From assembly GCA_050747525.1 (NCBI GenBank), contig JBOGOC010000036.1:1-64000 (forward strand): a stretch of 64,000 bases of DNA, read 5' to 3'. Below the pieces are notes generated by a model. The model was not told where the DNA came from. It saw only the letters and a list, made by a program, of their open reading frames with translations, and made no database searches. Each line of letters begins with the position of its first letter. Within the stretch, counting starts at the first letter, position 1. Position numbers and translations under genes: made by a program. This DNA is from JBOGOC01 sp050747525 (GTDB lineage Bacteria > Acidobacteriota > Polarisedimenticolia > JACPZX01 > DASXTC01). This document shows positions 50,787 to 59,446 of the stretch, one piece after another.

Positions 50787-52034
50787 GTGCGCCAGGAGTC
50801 ACAGCAGAACCGGACAAGGGTCCTGGACGCAGGTCCCGGCGAGGACACCCGTCCACTGAGGATCCTGGTCACCGCCTACGACTACCGTCCGGGGCTGGGC
50901 GGAATCGCCACGTGCGGCTACGAGCTGGCGCGCGCGCTGGCGGCCGAGCCGGGCGTGCAGGTTCGGCTCCTGGCTCCCCGCTGCGACGGCGATCAGGAGT
51001 TCGACCGGCATGGGTACTTCGAGACCCGCCGGCGCGCGCTCCCCCCGGTGGCGGGAAAGGCCGTGCTCCCCTTCGCCCTCTGGATTCGCGAGGAATCGCG
51101 CGCCTGGACGCCAGACGCCCTCATCGAGCTTCTCTGGCTTCCGGGCGGTGTCGGATGCCTCGTCAATCGCGCCTTCTTCCGACAATCCATGCCCCCCTAC
51201 TTCCAGGTGGCCCACGGCGTGGAGGTGCTGGAGTCGCGCCGCACTCTGAAGAAGCGGGTGCGCGCGCTCGTCTCCCCCATCAAGAGGCGGGTCTTCCTGA
51301 GCGCCGCTTGCGCCTTCCCGGTCAGCCGCTTCACCGCGAAGCTGCTCCAGGACGAGATTCATCTGCCCGTGGAGCGGCTGCAGGTGGTCTACAACGGCGT
51401 GGACATCGACGCCTTCACTCCGGGCCCTCGCCCGGCCGATCTCGTGGAGATGTACCGCGCCGCTGGACGCACGGTTTTCCTCACCGTGACCCGCCTGGAG
51501 GACTACAAAGGCATCGACCACGCGCTGGGCGCGTTGCGCGTGGTGGTGGGCGATCACCCCGAAGCGCTCTACATCGTGGGAGGAGTCGGACCGGACAGGC
51601 CGCGTCTGGAAGCGCTGGTGCGGACTCTCGGGCTTCACGATCACGTGGTCTTCGCCGGCAGGATCCCCACGGACCGGCTGGTCGATCACTACAGACTGTC
51701 CGACTGCTTCGTGATGCTGAGCCGTGACGACTACGTCACCCCCAACGTCGAAGGGTTCGGCCTGGTCTTCCTGGAGGCAGCCGCCTGCGGCCGCCCCTCC
51801 ATCGCCGGACGCAGTGGGGGGATCTCCGATGCCGTGGCCGACGGGGAGACCGCGTGGCTCGTGGATCCCGAAGATGAGCAGGCCATCGCCCGCGCCATGC
51901 GCGAAGCGTTGAGCGATCCGGACCTGCTGGCCCGGCGGGGGCGCAACGCGCGGCTCCGCGCCGAGCGCGGGTTCACATGGGGTCACATGGCGCGCCGCGT
52001 GCTCGCGCGAGTGAGGATCCATGTGCGGCATTGA
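50787..52034 (+). CDS. GT4 family glycosyltransferase
   Basis: The 415-residue protein has an N-terminal GT-B domain starting RILVTAYDYRPGLGGIATCGYELARALA. It continues FPVSRFTAKLLQDEIHLPVERLQVVYNGVDIDAFTPG and VFLTVTRLEDYKGIDHALGAL. The sugar-nucleotide motif VEGFGLVFLEAAACGRPSIAGRSGGISDAV is E-x7-E. The first ~24 residues are low-conservation and the true start may be later. It overlaps the asnB-like gene by 14 bp, so the two are co-translated and probably act on the same glycan. Confidence 0.87.
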   Translation: MRQESQQNRTRVLDAGPGEDTRPLRILVTAYDYRPGLGGIATCGYELARALAAEPGVQVRLLAPRCDGDQEFDRHGYFETRRRALPPVAGKAVLPFALWIREESRAWTPDALIELLWLPGGVGCLVNRAFFRQSMPPYFQVAHGVEVLESRRTLKKRVRALVSPIKRRVFLSAACAFPVSRFTAKLLQDEIHLPVERLQVVYNGVDIDAFTPGPRPADLVEMYRAAGRTVFLTVTRLEDYKGIDHALGALRVVVGDHPEALYIVGGVGPDRPRLEALVRTLGLHDHVVFAGRIPTDRLVDHYRLSDCFVMLSRDDYVTPNVEGFGLVFLEAAACGRPSIAGRSGGISDAVADGETAWLVDPEDEQAIARAMREALSDPDLLARRGRNARLRAERGFTWGHMARRVLARVRIHVRH

Positions 52035-53922
52035 CGGACTGTGCCTCCTCGCCCACGAGACGCCGCACCCGGACCTGCTGGCCCGCATGACGGAGCGGAT
52101 GTCCCATCGTGGCCCGGATGCCCAGGGACTGCTCCAGAAGGGCAACATCGGCCTTGGGCACCGCCGGCTCAAGATCATCGATCTGTCCGAAGCGGCCAAC
52201 CAGCCGATGAGCACGGAGGACGGGCTCCTCTCCATCACCTTCAACGGCGAGGTGTACAACTACCGCGAGCTGCGCGCGCAGCTCCAGGAGATGGGCGAGA
52301 CGTTCAGGACCCAGTCGGACACCGAAGTGGTCCTGCGCGCGTTCGGCCGCTGGGGCGTGGAGAGCTTCCGGAAGCTCAACGGGATCTATGCCTTCGCGCT
52401 CTGCGACACGCGGGACGGCCGCTCGATCCTCTACCTGGTCAGGGACCGGTTCGGGACGAAGCCGCTTTTCTACGCCGAAGCCGGAGGCCGGCTGGCCTTC
52501 GCTTCGGAGATCAAGCCCTTCCTCGAGCTGGACTGGATCAGCCGCGAGGTGGATCGCGAGGTGCTGTTCAGCTACCTGAAGTTCAGCCACGTTCCCACCC
52601 CCCGCTCCATCCTGAAGGGGGTCCGCCAGCTTCGCCCCGGCCGGTGGCTGCGCTTCGAAGGCGGCGCGATCACCGAGGGGACGTACTGGGATCCGATCGA
52701 GATGGCGCGCGATCCGGGAAACGGGCACCCCAGGCCGGAGAGCGAGTGGCTGGACGAGATGGACTCGATCCTCGCCCGGGTGGCGAGCCGTCAGATGATA
52801 AGCGACGTCCCGCTGGGATGCCTGCTGAGCGGAGGGATCGACTCCAGTCTGCTGACCATGGCCTGCAGCACCCAGGTGGCGGGCCTGCGCACTTTTTCCA
52901 TCGGCTACAGGGAGTCGGAGTTCGACGAGACCCCCTACGCACGCGAAGTGGCGGAGGCGTTCGGGACGCGGCACCAGGAATTCATCGTGGGTCCCGAGGA
53001 TCTGCTGAAGCTCATTCCCGACATCCCCCGTTACTATGATCAGCCGCTCGCCGACCCGACCCTGCTCCCCACGCTCCTGCTGTGCCAGTTCACGCGGCGT
53101 GAGGTCACGGTGGCCTTGAGCGGAGACGGCGGGGACGAGCTGTTCTTCGGATACACCTTCCAGAAGACCCTGAAGCGCCTCGCCCTTGTTTCGCCATTCC
53201 CCGGCCCGGCCCGCCGGCTGATCTGCGCCCTGCTGGACGCGGCGCTCAGCGCCAGCCCCGTCTCGCTCGGGCGGCACAGCCACATGATGAGGAAGGCTCT
53301 GCAGATCCTCCAGTTCCGCAACGAGGACGAGCTGTTCGCCTACTTCATCGGCACCATCGGGCCGATGCGCCTGGACCGCCTGCAGGGGCTGCTCGCCGAC
53401 CCCGATCCTCATCGCCCCGCCCTGATGGCCGACGTGCTGGCCCCCCTGAACGGCCTCTCCTGGGACAAGAAGATCGAGCAGGTGTTCATCCGGTCGTTCC
53501 TGACCGACACGGTGCTGGCCAAGACCGATCGCGCCAGCATGGCCTTCGGCCTGGAGGGACGGGTCCCCTTCCTGGACAACGAGATGGTGGAGTTCTCCTC
53601 CAGGCTCCCGTTCGACCTGAAGCTGAAGGGAGCGGTCAAGAAGTACCTGCCACGCCGCCTTCTGGAGCGGCACCTGCCCGGACGCATCAGCGCCCGTCCC
53701 AAGAAGGGGTTCAGCGTGCCCATGCGCGACTGGCTGCGAGGGCCGCTGCGGTGGCTGCTGCGGGACTACCTCGACGAGGCAAGGCTGCGCCGCGAGGGGT
53801 ACTTCCATCCGGGCAACGTCTCCGCGATCGTGAAGGAGCACCTGGGGTCGCGCGCCAACCACTCCCACGTGCTGTGGTCGCTCGTGTCCTTCCAGATGTG
53901 GCGGGAGCACTTCGAGCTCTGA
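52021..53922 (+). CDS. asnB: Asparagine synthase-like glutamine amidotransferase
   Basis: The 633-residue protein has an N-terminal class II glutaminase domain with nucleophile Cys2 (MCGIDGLCLL), SHRGPDAQG, LGHRRLKIIDLS and FNGEVYNYRELRAQL. The C-terminal synthetase domain has the PP-loop L-L-S-G-G-I-D-S-S-L-L and YDQPLADPTLLPT...LSGDGGDELFFGY, then DRASMAFGLEGRVPFLDNEMVEF. It can make asparagine from aspartate. In polysaccharide loci such homologues (for example WbpS-like) amidate uronic acids, and coupling to a GT gene makes that equally plausible. Length and all key residues are normal. Confidence 0.88.
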   Translation: MCGIDGLCLLAHETPHPDLLARMTERMSHRGPDAQGLLQKGNIGLGHRRLKIIDLSEAANQPMSTEDGLLSITFNGEVYNYRELRAQLQEMGETFRTQSDTEVVLRAFGRWGVESFRKLNGIYAFALCDTRDGRSILYLVRDRFGTKPLFYAEAGGRLAFASEIKPFLELDWISREVDREVLFSYLKFSHVPTPRSILKGVRQLRPGRWLRFEGGAITEGTYWDPIEMARDPGNGHPRPESEWLDEMDSILARVASRQMISDVPLGCLLSGGIDSSLLTMACSTQVAGLRTFSIGYRESEFDETPYAREVAEAFGTRHQEFIVGPEDLLKLIPDIPRYYDQPLADPTLLPTLLLCQFTRREVTVALSGDGGDELFFGYTFQKTLKRLALVSPFPGPARRLICALLDAALSASPVSLGRHSHMMRKALQILQFRNEDELFAYFIGTIGPMRLDRLQGLLADPDPHRPALMADVLAPLNGLSWDKKIEQVFIRSFLTDTVLAKTDRASMAFGLEGRVPFLDNEMVEFSSRLPFDLKLKGAVKKYLPRRLLERHLPGRISARPKKGFSVPMRDWLRGPLRWLLRDYLDEARLRREGYFHPGNVSAIVKEHLGSRANHSHVLWSLVSFQMWREHFEL

Positions 53923-53995
53923 GCGGCAGACGGGCCAGTGGTATACTCGCCGGCGTCATCCCACCGCTCCACCCCGCATGACAGGAGACCCCCTG

Positions 53996-54868
53996 ATGTC
54001 CACCACAGCGCAGACCATCGGTGTGGTCGGCGCCGGGACCATGGGACACGGCATCGCGCACGTGGCGGCCCGGTCCGGCTTCGACGTCATCCTCATTGAC
54101 ATCAACCCCGAGCTCGTGGCGCGCGGCGTCCAGGCGATCGAAAAAGAGATGCGGCGCGCGGTCGAGAAGCAGCGCATGACCGACGAGGAGATGGCCGCGG
54201 CTCTCGGCCGGATCCGCACCGGGACCTCCGCCGCCGACTTGTCGCGCGCCGATCTGGTGGTGGAGGCGATCGTCGAGAAGGAAGACGTCAAGAAGGAGCT
54301 GTTCGCGCAGCTCGACCGCGCGTGCCGGCCGGGCGCCATCCTGGCCTCCAACACATCGTCCATCTCCATCACCCGCCTGGCAGCGGCGACCAGGCGCTCC
54401 GACCGGGTCATCGGGATGCACTTCATGAATCCTGTCCCGGTGATGGCCCTGGTGGAGGTGATCCGCGGCCACCACACGTCGGACGCCACCACCGCCACGG
54501 TGTTCGCGGCAGCCGGAAAGATGGGGAAGACGACGGTGGAGGTGAACGACTATCCGGGGTTCGTCTCCAACCGCGTCCTGATGCCGATGATCAACGAGGC
54601 GGCCTTCGCGCTGATGGAGGGAGTGGCCACGGCCGAGGCGATCGACACGGTCATGAAGCTGGGGATGAACCATCCCATGGGCCCCCTGGCGCTGGCCGAT
54701 CTGATCGGCCTCGACACCTGCCTCAACATCCTCGAGGTGCTGCACGGCGGCCTGGGGGATCCCAGGTACCGGCCATGCCCGCTCCTGCGCAAGCTGGTGG
54801 ACGCCGGAGACCTGGGCCGCAAGACCGGGCGCGGCTTCCACGCCTATCCACCATCCGGTCAGCGCTGA
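53996..54868 (+). CDS. 3-hydroxybutyryl-CoA dehydrogenase
   Basis: The 290-residue protein has the NAD-binding motif GVVGAGTMGHGIAHVAARSGFDVILIDI. Catalytic blocks follow: LASNTSSISITRLAAATRRSDRVIGMHFMNPVPVMALVEVI (catalytic His), YPGFVSNRVLMPMINEAAFALMEGVAT, and KLGMNHPMGPLALADLIGLDTCLNILEVLH. It oxidises L-3-hydroxyacyl-CoA, mainly short chain, in butyrate or fatty-acid metabolism. ATG 53996 has AGGAG 9 bp upstream. An extended -10 (TG-n-TATACT, 53942-53947) may be its promoter. It is unrelated to the polysaccharide locus next door. Confidence 0.93.
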   Translation: MSTTAQTIGVVGAGTMGHGIAHVAARSGFDVILIDINPELVARGVQAIEKEMRRAVEKQRMTDEEMAAALGRIRTGTSAADLSRADLVVEAIVEKEDVKKELFAQLDRACRPGAILASNTSSISITRLAAATRRSDRVIGMHFMNPVPVMALVEVIRGHHTSDATTATVFAAAGKMGKTTVEVNDYPGFVSNRVLMPMINEAAFALMEGVATAEAIDTVMKLGMNHPMGPLALADLIGLDTCLNILEVLHGGLGDPRYRPCPLLRKLVDAGDLGRKTGRGFHAYPPSGQR

Positions 54869-54879
54869 CGGGAGGCCGG

Positions 54880-57789
54880 ATGCCTCCGCCGCGAGCCATC
54901 GCCGAGCTGGCGGGCGAGCTTCGCTCGGACAGGGCCACCCAGGGGAGCGTGGCCTGGAGCGGCCACGTCCCCGGGGCTCCCGCCGCATGGGCGGATGGCG
55001 ATCCGATCCCTCTGCGTCTGAAGGGAGCCCTCGCCACGGCCGGGATCGACCGTCTCTACACCCATCAGGCCGAGGCCCTGGGCGCGCTGAGCGCGGGGCA
55101 TCACGTGGTGACCGTCACGCCCACGGCCAGTGGCAAGAGCCTTATCTACATGCTGCCGACCCTGGAGAGGCTCGCAGCCGATCCTTCGGCCCGCGCGCTC
55201 TACCTTTTCCCCTACAAGGCGCTGGAGCAGGATCAGCTGGCGGCGCTGGAGGCGCTGATCCGGGCGGCCGGCCTGGATCACGATGTGAGGGCCGCCATCT
55301 ACGACGGGGACACGTCCCCGGCCGAGCGGCGCCGCCTTCGGGCCGACCCGCCGCAGATCCTCATCACCAACCCCGACATGCTCCACATGGGGCTGCTGGC
55401 CTTCCACGAGGAGTGGCGCGCCTTCTTCGCGCGCCTGGCCTTCGTGGTGGTGGACGAGCTGCACGTGTACCGGGGGATCTTCGGAGCGCACGTCCATCAC
55501 GTGATGCGCCGCCTGGCCCGGGTGTGCCGGCACCACGGCTCCGCCCCGCGCTTCGTCGCCTCGTCGGCCACCATCGGGAATCCGGAAGAGTTCGCCTCCA
55601 CGCTGCTGGGGATCCCGATGACCGTGGTGAGCGCGTCGGGAGCGCCGCGCGGGGGTCGGCACTTCCTCTTCATCAATCCCTCGGCCGGCAGCCCGTACAC
55701 CCTCGCGCTGCGCCTGATGGAGTGCTGCCTGCGGGCCGGGTGCCGCACCATCGCCTTCACCAAGGCGCGCCGGATCACCGAGCTGCTTGGGTCGTGGATG
55801 AGCGCCGCGGCCCCCGATCTGGCGCCGCGCATCGCGTCGTACCGCGCCGGTTATCTCCCCTCGGAACGGCGCGACATCGAGCGGCGCCTGGCCTCCGGCG
55901 ATCTCTCCGGCGTGATCACCACCAGCGCGCTGGAGCACGGCATCGACATCGGCGGGCTGGACGCCTGCATCCTGGTGGGATACCCGGGAAGCATCATGTC
56001 CTCGTGGCAGCGCCTGGGGCGCGTCGGGCGCTCGGGAGACGATGCGCTGGTGATCCTGGTGGCCCTGCCCGACGCACTCGATCAGTACTTCATGACCCAT
56101 CCGGACGAGTTCTTCGCGCGCGGCTTCGAGCGGGCCGCCCTGGATCCCGCCAACCCGACCATCGCCGCGCCCCACCTGGTGTGTGCCGGAGCGGAGATCC
56201 CGCTGGACGACACGGATCGATCCCTCTATGGCGAGGCCTTCAACCTCGTGGACCAGCTCTCGGCCCCGGGCGGAGGCCTGGTGCGGGACGCGGCCGGAAC
56301 GTCGTGGTTCTCTCTGAGACGGGGACCGCAGCGTGAGGTCAGCCTGCGCTCCATCGGCGCGGCCTACACCATCGTGGACGAGACGAGCGGGCGCACCATC
56401 GGCAGCGTGGACGGCGTGCGCGCCTTCGTCGAGTGCCACGAGGGAGCCATCTATCTCCATCGGGGGCAGCAGCACGAGGTGACGCAGCTCGATCGCCAGC
56501 GCCGCCGGGTGGTCACGCGGCGCGTGCGCGTCGAGCACTACACCCAGGTGCGGTCCGACAAGCAGACGGAGATCCTGGAGGTCCTCTCCAGGCGCGACGT
56601 GGCGGGGTTCCGGGCCGGGCTCGGGCGGCTGCGCGTCACGCAGGAGTTCCGCGACTACGTGCGCCGCCGCCTCTCGGATCAGCAGACCCTCTCCACCCAT
56701 CCGCTCGACCTGCCGCCCCTCGTCTACGAGACGGTGGGGCTGTGGTGGGAGATCCCCGAGGGGCTGCGGGACGAGATGGTGGGGATGGGCTTCCACTTCA
56801 TGGGAAGCCTGCACGCCTCCGAGCATGCCGCCATCTCCCTCTTCCCGCTGCTGATGCTGTGCGACCGCGGAGACATCGGAGGGATCTCCTACCCCCACCA
56901 TCCCCAGCTCGACGGGCCGGCCGTGTTCATCTACGACGGCTACCCCGGAGGGATCGGCCTCTCCTCGCGCGCCTTCGATACGATCGAGCGCCTGCTGTCC
57001 ACCACTCGCTCTCTGATCGGAACGTGCGCCTGCGACGTGGGCTGCCCTTCGTGCATCCACTCACCCAGGTGCGGAAGCGGCAACCATCCGCTGGACAAGG
57101 CCGGCGCGCACCACGGGCTGGAGGGCCTTCTCGAGGCCCGCCATCCGCTTCCGGAAGCGCGCGACGTGCCGGTGGCCGCCGATCTGCCCCCGGTGCACCC
57201 GCGCGTCTCCGAGACATCTCCTCCACCCATCGCCTCCGTTCCCCTGCCGCCCTCGGGCCGGCTGCTCTTCTTCGATCTGGAGACCCTTCGAGGCGCCGAC
57301 GAGGTGGGAGGCTGGCTCCGGGTGCACGACATGGGACTGGCCCTGGCCATCGTGTTCGACGAGAGCAACGGTGGGTTCCGCTGCTACCGCGAGCAGGATG
57401 TGGACCGGCTGCTGGTGGACCTGATGTCCGCCGACCGGGTCGTCGGGTTCAACGTGAAACGGTTCGACTACGCGGTGCTGCGCGGGTACCGCCAGGCGGC
57501 GTTCGAGCGCATTCCCACCTGCGATATGCTGGAAGAAGTGCAGCGCGCGCTCGGCTTCCGCGTGAGCCTGGGGCGCCTTGCCGAAGCCACCCTCGGAGAG
57601 AGCAAGTCGGCCGACGGCCTGCAGAGTCTGGCCTGGGTCCGCGAGGGGCGCCTCGACTTGGTCGAGCAGTACTGCCGCAAGGACGTGGAGGTCACGCGCC
57701 GCCTCTACCATTTCGGAAGGGATCATGGCTACGTTCTGTTCCGCGACACCCGCCTGCAGCGCGAAGTGCGCGTGCCGGTGATCTGGTGA
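54880..57789 (+). CDS. MrfA-like helicase fused to MrfB-like exonuclease
   Basis: The 969-residue protein starts with an SF2 helicase: Q-like LYTHQAEAL, Walker A PTASGKSL near residue 80, DELH box VVVDELHVYRG near 190, SSATIGN, and a second RecA domain with ITTSALEHGIDIGGLDACILVGYPGS and QRLGRVGRSG. A DUF1998-type region follows, with a Cys cluster C-x-C-x3-C-x2-C-x6-C near 715-730. Residues ~795-969 are a DnaQ-like exonuclease: FFDLET, VVGFNVKRFDYAVLRGY and YCRKDVEVTRRLY (DEDDy). In Bacillus these are separate proteins (MrfA, MrfB) repairing mitomycin C damage. GGGAGG precedes ATG 54880 by 5 bp. Confidence 0.88.
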   Translation: MPPPRAIAELAGELRSDRATQGSVAWSGHVPGAPAAWADGDPIPLRLKGALATAGIDRLYTHQAEALGALSAGHHVVTVTPTASGKSLIYMLPTLERLAADPSARALYLFPYKALEQDQLAALEALIRAAGLDHDVRAAIYDGDTSPAERRRLRADPPQILITNPDMLHMGLLAFHEEWRAFFARLAFVVVDELHVYRGIFGAHVHHVMRRLARVCRHHGSAPRFVASSATIGNPEEFASTLLGIPMTVVSASGAPRGGRHFLFINPSAGSPYTLALRLMECCLRAGCRTIAFTKARRITELLGSWMSAAAPDLAPRIASYRAGYLPSERRDIERRLASGDLSGVITTSALEHGIDIGGLDACILVGYPGSIMSSWQRLGRVGRSGDDALVILVALPDALDQYFMTHPDEFFARGFERAALDPANPTIAAPHLVCAGAEIPLDDTDRSLYGEAFNLVDQLSAPGGGLVRDAAGTSWFSLRRGPQREVSLRSIGAAYTIVDETSGRTIGSVDGVRAFVECHEGAIYLHRGQQHEVTQLDRQRRRVVTRRVRVEHYTQVRSDKQTEILEVLSRRDVAGFRAGLGRLRVTQEFRDYVRRRLSDQQTLSTHPLDLPPLVYETVGLWWEIPEGLRDEMVGMGFHFMGSLHASEHAAISLFPLLMLCDRGDIGGISYPHHPQLDGPAVFIYDGYPGGIGLSSRAFDTIERLLSTTRSLIGTCACDVGCPSCIHSPRCGSGNHPLDKAGAHHGLEGLLEARHPLPEARDVPVAADLPPVHPRVSETSPPPIASVPLPPSGRLLFFDLETLRGADEVGGWLRVHDMGLALAIVFDESNGGFRCYREQDVDRLLVDLMSADRVVGFNVKRFDYAVLRGYRQAAFERIPTCDMLEEVQRALGFRVSLGRLAEATLGESKSADGLQSLAWVREGRLDLVEQYCRKDVEVTRRLYHFGRDHGYVLFRDTRLQREVRVPVIW

Positions 57790-58595
57790 GAGAGCTGCCA
57801 CCGGTGATCCGGACGATACCCGGAATCCTGCGCGAATGGTCGGGCGCGGTGCGCCTGGCGGGAGACTTCCGCTCCCTTCTGCGCCTGCTGGGAGACGTGC
57901 TCCTGTTCCGCGTCCTGGGCCTGATCGACCTTCCCGGCCGGAACAAGGAGCGGAAGGTGACCTTTCGCGACGGGACCCGCATCGTCTACCGTCTCAACCG
58001 CGGGGACATCCAATCCATCCGCGAGGTCTGGATGGAGAGGGTCTATCGCCTGCCGGTGCCGATGCGGCCGGGTCTGGTCGTGGACCTGGGAGCCAACATC
58101 GGCCTCACCAGCCTCTGGCTGGCCCGCCAGTACGGGCCGCGCCGCATCATCGCCGTGGAGCCCTCTCCGGAGAACGCGCGCCTCGTGCGCCGGAACCTCA
58201 GCTTGAATGGAGTCGCGGCCAGCGTGATCGAGGCCGCCGTGGGTCCCGAGGACGGGACGGCTTTGTTCAACTCTTCGAGCGACTCGAACATGGGGCAGCT
58301 GGGATCGCAGGGAAAACCGGTCACCATGATCAGCATGGCGAGCCTGCTCAGGGAGCACGCCGCCGGCGAGCCGGTGGCCCTCATGAAGATGGACATCGAA
58401 GGGGGCGAGCAGGCCCTTCTCACCTCGCACACCGAGTGGCTGGCGCGCATCCCGGCCATCGTGGCTGAGTTCCATCCCGATCGCGTGGACTATCCGGGTC
58501 TCATCGAGAGGCTCAAGGCGGCCGGCTTCACCTATCTCTCTCCGGCCAGCAGCCGCGACATCCCCATGGATTTCTTCACGAGGCCCGCGGCCTAG
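57786..58595 (+). CDS. FkbM family methyltransferase
   Basis: The 269-residue protein has SAM motif I in GLVVDLGANIGLTSLWLARQYGPRRIIAVEPSPENARLVRRNL, and the FkbM signature VALMKMDIEGGEQALL, followed by AIVAEFHPDRVDYPGLIERLKAAGF. It probably methylates a sugar hydroxyl. The N-terminal ~60 residues are helical. GTG 57786 overlaps the helicase stop (GTGA); a second GTG at 57804 is an alternative. Its position behind a DNA-repair gene gives no functional hint. It is not closely similar to the FkbM protein at 29117. Confidence 0.8.
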   Translation: MRELPPVIRTIPGILREWSGAVRLAGDFRSLLRLLGDVLLFRVLGLIDLPGRNKERKVTFRDGTRIVYRLNRGDIQSIREVWMERVYRLPVPMRPGLVVDLGANIGLTSLWLARQYGPRRIIAVEPSPENARLVRRNLSLNGVAASVIEAAVGPEDGTALFNSSSDSNMGQLGSQGKPVTMISMASLLREHAAGEPVALMKMDIEGGEQALLTSHTEWLARIPAIVAEFHPDRVDYPGLIERLKAAGFTYLSPASSRDIPMDFFTRPAA

Positions 58596-58887
58596 CGGCG
58601 CGGAGTTTTCCCCTTGACATCTCCGAAGGACGCGTCCTAAAGTGGCCGTGCTTTTCTTCACAGACTCTTCGGCGGCGGGAAACACGGGGGCGGCGAGCCA
58701 GGTGCCTTCCGAATCTCGTTGATGCCGGGCATTGACAGAGTCGGGCCTTCTCGGGCATCCCCCCCACCCAGTCAGGTTCGTCGCGGCAGCCCCCGAACGT
58801 ACGCGTGATGTCGTCCCGCGCCGGAAATCCGCGCGCAGGGGCGTTCTCGTGGATTCGTTCGAAGGACCTGAAGGAGGTGACAACGAC
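58596..58887 (+). other. Promoter and ~220-nt leader of the 68-aa paralogue operon
   Basis: This 292-bp stretch holds the promoter at 58614-58643 and then a long untranslated leader to ATG 58888. GATGCC (58721-58726) can pair with GGCATC (58754-58759), enclosing a G/C-rich apical region. I see no known riboswitch consensus. An open frame from 58732 reads into the first 68-aa gene but lacks coding character before 58888. Confidence 0.5.
58614..58643 (+). promoter_or_regulatory. Promoter of the 68-aa paralogue operon
   Basis: A consensus TTGACA (58614-58619) and TAAAGT (58638-58643) are 18 bp apart. The spacer ends in the perfect palindrome GGACGCGTCC (58628-58637), directly against the -10. 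The CGTCC end is shared with the promoters at 13616 and 60217. Confidence 0.6.
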
Positions 58888-59094
58888 ATGGCCCGTTTCC
58901 GCATGGACGATCTGAAGTCGATCGAGCAGGCGCCCACGTCGCCCAGCTCGCTGAGGAGCAAGATCTCCGAGGTGATCCTGAGCTCGACGCATGCCAAGTG
59001 CCGCGTTGAGTCGATCAACCCCGAGACCGGAGAGTACCGCGTGGTGCTGCAGGGGACCCTCGACCGCGAGGCTTCGAGGTTCTCGGAGTTCTAA
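58888..59094 (+). CDS. Small protein, tandem paralogue 1 (68 aa)
   Basis: The 68-residue protein begins MARFRMDDLKSIEQAPTSP and ends in LQGTLDREASRFSEF. AAGGAGGTGA (58871-58880), the full complement of the 16S rRNA 3' end, lies 7 bp upstream, implying strong translation. About 37 of 68 positions are identical to the next gene without any gap. Conserved segments are MARFR, P-T-x-P, TGEYR and LQGTLD. There is no signal peptide or membrane segment, and one Cys. I do not know this family. The neighbouring CphA-N-like protein and shared promoter suggest a common system. Confidence 0.8.
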   Translation: MARFRMDDLKSIEQAPTSPSSLRSKISEVILSSTHAKCRVESINPETGEYRVVLQGTLDREASRFSEF

Positions 59095-59144
59095 GCGGGA
59101 ACGCCGGCGGCGGAAACCACGATGGAAAGGAGGTGACACCAGCA

Positions 59145-59351
59145 ATGGCTCGATTCCGCATCCAGGACGTCCGCACCATCGAGTCCTCTCCCACGGCCCC
59201 CGGCACGCTGAGGGCCAAGATCGGCGAGATGCTGTTCAGCAGCATCAACGCCACGGCGAAGGTGGAGGGATTCAACCTCGACACCGGCGAATACAGGATC
59301 ATCCTGCAGGGCACGCTCGACAAGGAAGATTCGAAGTTCGACGAGGCATGA
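59145..59351 (+). CDS. Small protein, tandem paralogue 2 (68 aa)
   Basis: This is a second 68-residue copy of the preceding gene, reading MARFRIQDVRTIESSPTAP...TGEYRIILQGTLDKEDSKFDEA. It again has AAGGAGGTGA (59127-59136), 8 bp before ATG 59145. Identity to copy 1 is about 54 percent, with equal length. The substitutions are conservative (I/V, K/R, D/E), indicating selection on protein sequence and therefore real translation. Cys at position 36 of copy 1 is Ala here, so Cys is not a conserved functional residue. The function is unknown. Confidence 0.82.
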   Translation: MARFRIQDVRTIESSPTAPGTLRAKIGEMLFSSINATAKVEGFNLDTGEYRIILQGTLDKEDSKFDEA

Positions 59352-59446
59352 CCTGGATCTGCCCTATCCCCGTCCGGAGGGCCGCCGATCCTCGATCCGG
59401 CGGTCCTTCGGCGGGGTTTCCCGACCGCAGAGGAAAGGCCCCGCCG

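Noticed and set aside
58732..58887. N-terminal extension of the first 68-aa protein
   Set aside because: The paralogue starts at the same MARFR, and a full Shine-Dalgarno sits exactly before ATG 58888.
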